The translations under genes and the position numbers were made by a program. From Clostridia bacterium (GTDB lineage: Bacteria > Bacillota > Clostridia > Oscillospirales > Acutalibacteraceae), in assembly GCA_900766945.1 (NCBI GenBank), contig CAAFXD010000183.1, positions 1-49,329 on the forward strand: DNA of 49,329 nt, given 5' to 3'. The notes under the pieces are model-generated. The model was not told the DNA's origin, searched no databases, and saw only the letters and a program-made list of their open reading frames with translations. How positions within the stretch are numbered: the first letter of the stretch is position 1; the number at the start of each line of letters is the position of its first letter. Below are positions 43,901 to 49,329 of this stretch, piece by piece.

Positions 43901-45113
43901 TGGTCTGCCCGGGGAGAACGGTTACGGTCTGTGCGTTTTGCGGCACATAAAAGCCGCCTACCTTTTCCGTAACGGTGTATGTGCCGGCGAACAAACCCTC
44001 GGCGGCGATTGTACCGTCCGCGCCGGTCTTTACATCTTTTTCCACGCCGTTACCGCTGATGTGCAGAGGGACATTTGCAATAACGCCGTCCTCGGAGGTC
44101 TTGACGATTTTGATATTCCCGGTCGTCACCTTAATTGTGAGATTTAACTGTTTCAAGGGGTCTTCTACTGTATCGCCGTACTGAAGCATATCTTGGATTT
44201 GCCCGTTGTTGCTTGTACTTGTGACTCCATCACCCCAAACAACAAACGCCTTCTTTTTTACACCGACACTTTTACCTATCACTTGGACAGACTCACTTGT
44301 GGGATTGGTAGTAGAAATGGTGAGTTGATTCCCGTTTTGTGTGATAGATGTGCCGGAGCTGTTGGATGAAAAAGAGTATTTCCCCAATACATTATTTCGG
44401 TCGGTTAAAGTAACGGAATATGTACCGTTATTGTAGGCAAAATCAAAAACCGTGCCGCCGAAATCCGGTGTAATCATATGTTGCTGAACTGCTGCTGCAA
44501 TTCGGTTATAGTTTTCAATGATTTGTGCATAAATCGGGCAGGCACTGGTGACCTGCTCTATGGCGTTGTTGTACCCGTATTGATGCGCGTCAATTTTGGA
44601 GAAGTCTGCGCGGCGCTCTCCGACGATAACTTCATGAATTAAAATTTGCGTAGCTGCCGCCATTGCCAGCTCGTTAGCGGCAGTCGGATTGGTCGTCAGC
44701 CAATCGGTGCTATTGTTTCCGGTCCAACCATATTGCAGAATGCGACCTATTAAAATTTGTATTGTGTCTCTATCAATCGTACTGTTTCCGGGGTGTCTAT
44801 CCCAATAATCTGCGCCTCTTTGCGTCAGCGTATCACCTGTGTGTTGGCTGATACCGGGCTCAATACAGTAGCAGGTGGGCCCGTTGTAATCGCCGATAGA
44901 ACGCATTACCATTTTGTCGGAGGCTTTCATATACCAGCCACCCATCAAATACAGGTCGGGGTGTCCCCAGCCGCTTTTATTCGTGTCAGCGGCGCGCGGA
45001 TAGTTGATAATACAAACATCAACCGTTTGTGCTGCCGCCATAACGGACAGACTGGACAACAGCAAAAGCATTGCCAGCAACACCGAAAAAAAGCGTTTTG
45101 TTTTTTGTTTCAT
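40911..45113 (-). CDS. Thioester-domain Cna-B repeat adhesin with IPKTG sorting signal
   Basis: 1,400 residues from the ATG at 45113, with AAAGGAG 9 bases upstream. Signal peptide 1-28 (VLLAMLLLLSSLSVMAAA). Residues 60-175 form a thioester domain: C81-Y-C83-IE and the partner AAATQILIHE (Gln156), able to form a covalent bond to host or cell surfaces. About ten Cna-B/SpaA domains follow (starts such as GNIKIVKTSEDG, GSLTVTKTAEDG, GNVQVIKADG, SLEITKTDVSDG), many with Lys and Glu suited to isopeptide bonds. The end is IPKTG (1365-1369), a hydrophobic helix and KKRRRKA. No sortase is in the window. Known role of such proteins: adhesion or pilus backbone. Confidence 0.92.
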   Translation of the reverse strand: MKQKTKRFFSVLLAMLLLLSSLSVMAAAQTVDVCIINYPRAADTNKSGWGHPDLYLMGGWYMKASDKMVMRSIGDYNGPTCYCIEPGISQHTGDTLTQRGADYWDRHPGNSTIDRDTIQILIGRILQYGWTGNNSTDWLTTNPTAANELAMAAATQILIHEVIVGERRADFSKIDAHQYGYNNAIEQVTSACPIYAQIIENYNRIAAAVQQHMITPDFGGTVFDFAYNNGTYSVTLTDRNNVLGKYSFSSNSSGTSITQNGNQLTISTTNPTSESVQVIGKSVGVKKKAFVVWGDGVTSTSNNGQIQDMLQYGDTVEDPLKQLNLTIKVTTGNIKIVKTSEDGVIANVPLHISGNGVEKDVKTGADGTIAAEGLFAGTYTVTEKVGGFYVPQNAQTVTVLPGQTTTVTFNNTLKRGSLTVTKTAEDGLLAGHSFHLFGISDSGLTVDTYAVTDSSGKAVFENVLIGSGYTLEEVDTGVQYVIPDSQTTSVVWNTVTNASFENTLKKFTVTVQKKDSTTGTAQGDATLENAVYGIYDGDTLVDTYTTNSQGGFVSKEYICGDDWTLRELTPSEGYLLDETVYHIGAEPGNFTVEHNPISMTVTEDVILGQIAIIKHNDDGSTQIETPEVGAEFEVHLKSAGAYAAANDRERDLLVTDGNGFALSKKLPYGAYTVHQTKGNEGTEFIPDFDVIINQNGEVYRYLINNATFESYLKIVKKDAETGKTVPLAGAGFQLYGPDGNLITMSYTYPTPTTIDTFYTDTNGMLVTPEQLRYGKGYKAVEVQAPYGMVLDSTPIYFDVTPETMHDDGGITVVAISKSDFAQKGTIDITKLGEVFSSVAYDGTYYQPIFALANNAGAEFKITAAEDITTPDGTVRAKKGTVVDTITIGNSTTKSKPQYLGKYLVQETKAAPGMVLDNTVYEVTLTYAGQNVSVTSAAITITNARQKAVIDLRKFLEQDELFGLGMNGEIGNVQFALYAAEDLTAVDGSVIPKDGLLEILNLNEDGTAQFATDLPVGAKAYVKEYSTDAHYVLSDAIYTVVFEYEGQDTAEVHITVNNGEAIENNLIRGNIFGYKVDNDGFAVGNALMGLFRPDETLFTEENALMTYLSNEIGAFGFLDVPYGNYVVREIEAPEGFVLNKTVYPVAITENEQVIEITVENRFITGNVQVIKADGVDNDMRLSGFTFEVYVDTDRNGEFDPQIDRLVDTLKEDETGVYSLMGLRYNGYFLHEAAQDGKAYLLDDGYYYFEIREDGETVVVSNADNGLFLNMPVLSSLEITKTDVSDGKLLPNIGFRIRNEKGEIIQEGYTDENGVVRFDHLRYGKYTYQEFSADGYIVDGKEYPFEITENGQVISVTMTNEPIPVEIPKTGGKAVWVTATGATVLVSAAWLTLATKKRRRKA

Positions 45114-45174
45114 AGTTTTATTCTCCTTTAAAAAAATTCTTATGTTAACGCCTATATTGGCGAAAAAGCGCAAT

Positions 45175-45207
45175 AAAAAAGAGACCTGTGTAAACAGATC
45201 TCTTTTT
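45175..45207 (-). terminator. Terminator upstream of the adhesin gene
   Basis: AAAAAGAGA and CTGT pair with ACAG and TCTCTTTTT (one mismatch), giving a 13-bp stem with a 4-nt loop and T6 in the leftward direction. It lies between the 296-residue protein and the adhesin, so the adhesin may have its own promoter or depend on read-through. Confidence 0.65.
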
Positions 45208-45224
45208 GAGAGTGAAAACGAAAT

Positions 45225-46115
45225 TTATTGGTACGAAGTGTAGCCGATATACAGCTTATATTTCCCTGGGGACTTTAATTCTGTCCAAACATAAAATGTA
45301 TCGTTTCCGTATTGCTTATATTCGTTCAAGCGTCGCTGAATTGCGGCTTCATCTTCATCAATATATGTCCCCGTTTCGGGATTATATATTACCATAGGGT
45401 TATCCCAACCGAATACCTCTATGGGTAAGTCCGTGCGATATTTCATTCCGATTGATTTGCCATAGTTGATGGCGTACTGTACGAAATAGTCAATGTTTTC
45501 CGACCGCACGGTAGTACCCTCGGTTGTAGGTTGGGTGGTCGTTGTTGTCGGCTTCGTCGTGGTTGGCGTCACCGGCTTTGTAGTGGTCGGTGCCGCCGTA
45601 GTCGGCGAGATAGTTGCCGATGGTATACTCGGTTGCGTTGGCGGCTGTGTAGTCGGTGTGGTCGGGGTTGTTGCTGACGGTTCTGTAATCGGCTCTGTTG
45701 TCGGTTTGGAGAGTATCGTGTCGGAACTGCTGCTCGGACGGGAGGTTGAGGTCGGTGTGGTGGTTGCAATTTCCGGGTGCAATTCTGCATAGACAGCATA
45801 AGGAACACGGCTGATTTCGTGTTGACCGTTTGTGTCGGTAACTTGTTCCCCGTTGCTGTTCGTTGCCGGTACTTCGACGAAAACCTGTGTGACCACTTCG
45901 CCGGCAGCGTCAGTTACCTGTTCGCCGTTTGCATCGGTCACGACCTCGATTTCGGTCACTACCACTTCATTTTCCTCTTGTACCGGGAGACGGTTGTGCA
46001 GGGTAACCGGCACCACAATCGCCGCGACAATTACGATTACCGAACCTACACAGGTGCTGATTGCAACTGTCCGCATCTTTTTATCTGTTTTCAGTCTTTC
46101 TGCAAGTTTTCGCAT
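45225..46115 (-). CDS. Membrane-anchored protein with Thr/Pro-rich stalk
   Basis: 296 residues, with AAGGAGG before the ATG. A basic N-terminus is followed by a membrane helix (VAISTCVGSVIVIVAAIVVP, about 18-38), acidic VTDANGEQVTDAAGEVVTQV-type repeats, and a long Thr/Pro/Ser stalk (about 115-200). The C-terminal domain (RSENIDYFVQYAINYGKSIG onward, about 200-296) is Tyr-rich and presumably at the outer surface. It overlaps the preceding gene by 25 bases in another frame. No family recognised; a surface or wall-spanning role is inferred from layout. Confidence 0.7.
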   Translation of the reverse strand: MRKLAERLKTDKKMRTVAISTCVGSVIVIVAAIVVPVTLHNRLPVQEENEVVVTEIEVVTDANGEQVTDAAGEVVTQVFVEVPATNSNGEQVTDTNGQHEISRVPYAVYAELHPEIATTTPTSTSRPSSSSDTILSKPTTEPITEPSATTPTTPTTQPPTQPSIPSATISPTTAAPTTTKPVTPTTTKPTTTTTQPTTEGTTVRSENIDYFVQYAINYGKSIGMKYRTDLPIEVFGWDNPMVIYNPETGTYIDEDEAAIQRRLNEYKQYGNDTFYVWTELKSPGKYKLYIGYTSYQ

Positions 46116-46420
46116 GATGTTTCCTCCTTTGTTTCATCATTTATTACTTTTACAGTAATCTCTTGTTTTACTTTGACGGGTGGGTGTTTGGTTCCAATTT
46201 GCCAAAGAATTGAAAAAAGAACAAATATACCCAAGAAAATAAATATCAACTTTTTTTCAATTGGGTCGCTTGCGCCTTCAAAAGCATAACAAGGTACCAA
46301 TATGATGAGAAATAAACCTGTTATGCACATGCCAATTTTTCCAATTGGTCTGAGAATACTTTGCAGCAATCCAAATAAAACACGAAAAGCACCTGATAGA
46401 AAATTTTTCATCTTTATCAC
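46091..46420 (-). CDS. Small two-helix membrane protein, first gene of the surface module
   Basis: 109 residues from a GTG at 46420, or 106 from the ATG at 46411. Two membrane segments (GKIGMCITGLFLIILVPCYA and KLIFIFLGIFVLFSILW) are followed by a polar, Lys/Glu-rich tail. It is the first gene after the promoter/operator at 46478-46502. Function unknown. Confidence 0.65.
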   Translation of the reverse strand: MIKMKNFLSGAFRVLFGLLQSILRPIGKIGMCITGLFLIILVPCYAFEGASDPIEKKLIFIFLGIFVLFSILWQIGTKHPPVKVKQEITVKVINDETKEETSCENLQKD

Positions 46421-46477
46421 CCGCTTGAATGTTTGTGACGATTAAACACATCATCTATATTAGTACAATATCACACT

Positions 46478-46502
46478 TTTTTTGTATATACAAGTGTGCG
46501 AT
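46478..46502. promoter_or_regulatory. Operator-like motif before the surface module (right copy)
   Basis: This matches 806-830 at 22 of 25 bases. It contains the 12-bp palindrome TTGTATATACAA, flanked on the minus strand by CACACTT and AAGTGTG. A leftward promoter (TTGTAT, 17 bp, TATTGT) overlaps it. It is the only sizeable gap (46421-46527) between rep and the surface genes. Confidence 0.5.
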
Positions 46503-46527
46503 TGAATTTTTGGTAGGTAGGTTGATA

Positions 46528-47580
46528 TTACTCTTCCCGTCTTTGACAGTTATCATGCTGTACCCATTGTCGATAAAATACATCAGAGCCGAAAAGAGAA
46601 TTATACAACGCAGTCCGAATATAGTTCTGCACATTTATAATTTTCGTTTTACTTTGTTGTAGGCAAGTATAGATATAATCCAATTCATCTATTCCGATTT
46701 TCAAAAATCGGCTTTTCACTACCTCGGTAGGAAATTCTTGCTTTTTGATGCGGACAGTTGGGGCGGTAGAGGTAATCGTGTCGACCATAATATCTGTGAC
46801 AAGTTTCAGAAAATCTGCCCGTTCTTCGTCACCGGTTGTAAGACAAGATTCCATTTCCGCGTCATAGTCAATGTTCGCCTTGACAAGCAGCTCATACTTT
46901 TGCCTTTCCTCAGCTAAACGATACGCTGCTTCTCTATCCATCTTCCTCGTGTCAGCATTTACGCTGTTGTTTCTTTTTGAAGAAGATGGATTATTTATTC
47001 CATCAGTATTTTGATTATCTAAGTATTTTATTGGGTCGGATTTTCCTATATAGGGTTTCCCAACATAGGGAAATCCAATCTGGTCATCATTACTTGGAGT
47101 GTGTTTTTTCGCTTGCGAAATTGCCACATTGGATTTTCCAACTTGGCTGTTTTCATCCACATCGGATTTTCCAATGTGGTCTTTTTTGCCCATATCGGTT
47201 TTTTCAATTTGGGCGGGTTCCACAGATATATTATGTTGGTTTTCATCTGCGATTTCTTCTTGCGGTTCTGTTTTATTCGCAACTGATTGCTCGTGAATTA
47301 TGTACTCTGTGCAGAGCAGCTGTCCTCGTTCGTTGCGTCCGCGCGAACGGCTCAAATATCCGTTTTTTTCTAACTCCTTAATTCCGGAACGGACGGAGTC
47401 AATCCCGTCGCCACTCAACGAAACAAGACCATTTAATGTCATATCCCAGTTGGGGGGCAAAGATAACATTAAAGTTAGTAATCCTTTTGCCTTTAAAGAT
47501 ATGTTTTTATCCTGCAAGTGATGATTTGAGATAATTGTGTAGTTTTTGTTCTTTTCTACACGAAAAACTGTCGTTGCCAT
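46528..47580 (-). CDS. RepA_N-like replication initiator (DUF6017 C-terminus)
   Basis: 350 residues, with AAAGGA 8 bases before the ATG. Residues 1-100 form the winged-helix initiator domain (KNYTIISNHHLQDKNISLKA, LMLSLPPNWDMTLNGLVSLS, GIDSVRSGIKELEKNGYLSR). A central region (about 120-180) has short repeats of the type IGKSDV, VGKSNV, IGFPYV, VGKPYI. The C-terminus (about 210-340) matches DUF6017 of Firmicutes element proteins. Known of RepA_N proteins: they start replication at an origin inside their own gene. The repeats may be that origin. Confidence 0.85.
   Translation of the reverse strand: MATTVFRVEKNKNYTIISNHHLQDKNISLKAKGLLTLMLSLPPNWDMTLNGLVSLSGDGIDSVRSGIKELEKNGYLSRSRGRNERGQLLCTEYIIHEQSVANKTEPQEEIADENQHNISVEPAQIEKTDMGKKDHIGKSDVDENSQVGKSNVAISQAKKHTPSNDDQIGFPYVGKPYIGKSDPIKYLDNQNTDGINNPSSSKRNNSVNADTRKMDREAAYRLAEERQKYELLVKANIDYDAEMESCLTTGDEERADFLKLVTDIMVDTITSTAPTVRIKKQEFPTEVVKSRFLKIGIDELDYIYTCLQQSKTKIINVQNYIRTALYNSLFGSDVFYRQWVQHDNCQRREE
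47048..47215. repeat. Iteron-like repeats within rep
   Basis: On the minus strand, units such as ATTGGAAAATCCGATGTGG, GTTGGAAAATCCAATGTGG and ATTGGATTTCCCTATGTTGG recur with regular spacing. They encode the GKSD/GKPY repeats of the protein. DNA and protein periodicity coincide, so either could be the selected feature. Confidence 0.55.
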
Positions 47581-47625
47581 TTTAACAGTCCTTTCTTTTA
47601 TTATGTGCGATCCGGATTAGGAGAA

Positions 47626-47883
47626 TTAGTGCTTTTGGTTGGATTGCAGAAAAAATCTGTTTACTTCTGTGTTGTGCAAAATCGCATCAACAGTTATACC
47701 GTATACTTCGGCAATCCGAACGAGTACAAAAACATTGGGTCGATTTTTCCCCAATTCATAATTCGTATAGGTAAGCCGCTTCACACCGATTAAGTCAGCG
47801 AGTTGCTGTTGTGTGTATTGGTGCTCTCGGCGTAATGCGCGCAAGGAGGAGGCAAGTTCTTTCATCTGCAATTTATCGTTCAT
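47626..47883 (-). CDS. XRE-family regulator of the ICE
   Basis: 85 residues from the ATG at 47883 (MNDKLQMKELASSLRALRRE), with GAGGAA upstream. Residues 9-65 are a Cro/C1-type helix-turn-helix (YTQQQLADLIGVKRLTYTNY). A longer in-frame reading overlaps the HAD gene and is unlikely. Its place between the nucleotidase and rep suggests control of replication or of the element's promoters, possibly through the repeated motif at 806 and 46478. Confidence 0.8.
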   Translation of the reverse strand: MNDKLQMKELASSLRALRREHQYTQQQLADLIGVKRLTYTNYELGKNRPNVFVLVRIAEVYGITVDAILHNTEVNRFFLQSNQKH

Positions 47884-47893
47884 ATCAAGTTCC

Positions 47894-49183
47894 TCATTTT
47901 TGATTGTAAATACTTTGTTCTTTTTGAAGGGAAGCATATTTCTGATATTGTGTTCTCCCTGACCCAAACAAAATCTGTGGGTATTCTGTTCCGGCAAGGG
48001 TGCACCATTCTGTTTTTAACGCAGACAGGCGTTCGGATAGATTTTGACAGCGTTTGGTTAATACAGAAGTTTGCGTGTGATTGGAAAGAACATTCTTGGC
48101 TACTTCACCCGGTGAGGGGATATAAAGCTGCCGTTCCATTTGTTTCAATTCAACCGAAAGTGTTTTTATTTGCGCGTATAGGAGCTTCATTTGCTCATCG
48201 CGCGCGATCATTCGCGTTAAAAATGCTTGCAAATTGGAAGAAGTTACGGGATATGTTTTCCAAGCCAAACCTTGCTTTACTGATGCTGTAATCCAGCCTA
48301 TGACCTTGTTTGGTGTAATGTCGTTGGCACGCGAAAGCGTATAGCAAGTGTTTAAGACTTGCAACATCGCATCATCCACGCCGTATTGCCCTTTGAATTG
48401 CGCGGCAAGTTGGTTTTCAGCCGTTTCAGAAAATGCTTTTGCCAAAGCAGTGGCGTCGGCAGACACAGAGTTGTAGTCTACGAAAACTTCCCCACGGCGA
48501 TACAGCGTAGCAATCAATTGGTCATCATTTGCTTGTCGAATGGAAAAATACGGCTGTAAAAGCGCCAAGAATTCTTCGGCAGAAACATCTCCGTCAAATC
48601 CATAAAAAGCCATCGAGTTTTCACCTGTGCGTGATATGCCTGCGCAGCGTTCCAAGTTCAAACAGGATGCCATAGCGCTGTCATCATACCAAACACGCGC
48701 ACCGTCCCACAGCTTGCCTTGTTCTCCGCCATAAGCCCCTAACCCGCGGTCGTTAATATCATTTACGAATTTGATTGCCGTGCCGCCGCTTTGACTCCAT
48801 TCTGAAAGGTTTTTATTATAGTCATCAATCAAAATGCAATCCGCGTTCAGATTTGGAACATACGCCGTTTTATCTGCGCCGGCGGGAACAAACAGCATAT
48901 GATCGTCTGCCAACTGCGGTAGATGGGTGTGGAGCCATTCGCGTTTTTCATCAGCAGCAAAAGGCGGCTCTGTATCCAAAACCGCCGATAAAACGAAAAA
49001 CTCTGTATCGGGATTGCGGTCGATACAGAGTGATATAGCGTTTAGAAATTCCTGAAATGGTTTGAGTTGAATATAAAAGCCCGGTTCCCACATTTGTTCG
49101 ACATATTTGTGCTCAACATCGTGGAATCGGCAAAGCGTGCCATCCATATCAAGGTAAATCCTTTTATTCATATGTTGTGTCAT
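47894..49183 (-). CDS. HAD-family 5'-nucleotidase-like protein with element-specific C-terminus
   Basis: 429 residues. The N-terminal 190 residues are a HAD domain of the 5'(3')-deoxyribonucleotidase type: DMDGTLCRFHD (motif I, about 12-22), FFVLSAV (motif II) and DCILIDDYNKNLSEW (motif IV). The rest, including a helical C-terminus, has no enzyme motif I recognise and is typical of ICE-borne versions. It could adjust nucleotide pools or modify nucleotides; no substrate can be assigned. The start overlaps the preceding stop (ATGA). Confidence 0.75.
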   Translation of the reverse strand: MTQHMNKRIYLDMDGTLCRFHDVEHKYVEQMWEPGFYIQLKPFQEFLNAISLCIDRNPDTEFFVLSAVLDTEPPFAADEKREWLHTHLPQLADDHMLFVPAGADKTAYVPNLNADCILIDDYNKNLSEWSQSGGTAIKFVNDINDRGLGAYGGEQGKLWDGARVWYDDSAMASCLNLERCAGISRTGENSMAFYGFDGDVSAEEFLALLQPYFSIRQANDDQLIATLYRRGEVFVDYNSVSADATALAKAFSETAENQLAAQFKGQYGVDDAMLQVLNTCYTLSRANDITPNKVIGWITASVKQGLAWKTYPVTSSNLQAFLTRMIARDEQMKLLYAQIKTLSVELKQMERQLYIPSPGEVAKNVLSNHTQTSVLTKRCQNLSERLSALKTEWCTLAGTEYPQILFGSGRTQYQKYASLQKEQSIYNQK

Positions 49184-49329
49184 CCTTTTTCTGTGAGAAA
49201 TGAAATGATGCAGTTGTTTTTAACTGCCTTTTGCAGTGCGATAACAGCAGTTATTTCTGCAATGTTTTTGCAAAAGCCCGTCATATCTTCTGCCGATATG
49301 CCGGCGATTGCTTTTTCATCCGTAAAACC
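49180..49329 (-). CDS. C-terminal end of an unknown ICE protein
   Basis: The last 49 codons of a gene entering from the right edge (ending ...AVIALQKAVKNNCIISFLTEKG). It overlaps the HAD start by 4 bases, so the two are translationally coupled. Too little remains to name it. Confidence 0.6.
   Translation of the reverse strand, partial: GFTDEKAIAGISAEDMTGFCKNIAEITAVIALQKAVKNNCIISFLTEKG

Larger units (their letters stand above)
335..49329 (-). mobile_element. Integrative and conjugative element (left end approximate, right end outside)
   Basis: A co-oriented set of relaxase, MobC-like, PcfB, VirD4, VirB4, VirB6-like, PrgI, M23 peptidase, ssb, DpnD/PcfM-like, RepA_N-like initiator and a giant methylase-helicase is the standard content of Clostridial conjugative elements. 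The left boundary must lie between the chromosomal Fur-family promoter (about 200) and the leader (about 330). I could not define an att repeat because the right end and integrase are not in the window. Confidence 0.8.

Noticed and set aside
47603..47610. Third copy of the operator motif before rep
   Set aside because: Only the core TGTGCGAT is shared, too short to claim.
1..49329. CRISPR arrays, tRNA or rRNA genes
   Set aside because: I saw no regularly spaced direct repeats of CRISPR type and no tRNA T-arm or rRNA signatures. The only spaced repeats are coding (rep, Cna-B domains).

Overview
The window looks like chromosomal DNA of a gut-type Clostridia (Bacillota, probably an Oscillospirales relative). 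It is filled almost entirely by an integrative and conjugative element (ICE). All recognisable genes lie on the minus strand and are read from right to left. This taxonomy is an inference from gene families and AT-rich sigma-A-type signals; no rRNA or tRNA is present to confirm it.

Layout from left to right. Positions 1-200 are flanking DNA: the start of a Fur-family regulator with a sigma-A promoter and a Fur-box-like operator. Positions 330-830 hold a hairpin-rich leader or RNA driven by a leftward, outward-facing promoter. Positions 973-1020 hold the terminator of the ICE transfer operon. Positions 1057-12376 are the mobilisation and type IV secretion operon: M23 peptidase, VirB4, PrgI, VirB6-like, Maff2-like, VirD4 coupling protein, ArdC-like, PcfB, relaxase, MobC-like and RHH proteins. 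A candidate oriT lies just upstream at 12459-12511. Positions 12544-14259 encode a CHC2-like protein and a DpnD/PcfM-like protein.

Positions 14287-29968 are one giant ArdC-N / MutS-I-like / N6-methylase / SNF2-helicase gene (about 2,809 codons when whole). It is split by a 7.25-kb mobilisable transposon of the Tn4451 type (15916-23167), with the gene order tnpX, tnpV, HTH cargo, ATPase, mob, tnpW. The junction is readable to the base: a GA dinucleotide at each end, and removing the element restores the frame exactly. The two element ends carry a -35 TTGACA and a -10 TATAAT that become a consensus promoter with a 17-bp spacer only in the excised circle. A second, complete tnpV-like gene with its own Shine-Dalgarno lies in another frame inside the giant gene.

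Positions 29981-31207 hold an LPD28-like protein, a small ORF and ssb. Positions 31315-46420 are a long surface module: a small secreted protein, a single-pass protein, a 1,648-residue secreted protein, a lone type IV-like prepilin, a zinc-ribbon membrane protein, a frameshifted Cys-rich gene, a 1,400-residue thioester/Cna-B adhesin with an IPKTG sorting signal, and two membrane proteins. Positions 46528-49329 hold a RepA_N-like initiator with internal repeats, a small XRE regulator, a HAD-type nucleotidase and the end of another gene. The ICE integrase and right end are outside the window.

How it works together: rep, ssb, the helicase/methylase and the relaxase would process ICE DNA, the VirD4/VirB proteins export it, and the surface module probably mediates contact with recipients or host tissue. 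In the form sequenced, the giant helicase is disrupted, reversibly in principle, by the nested element.
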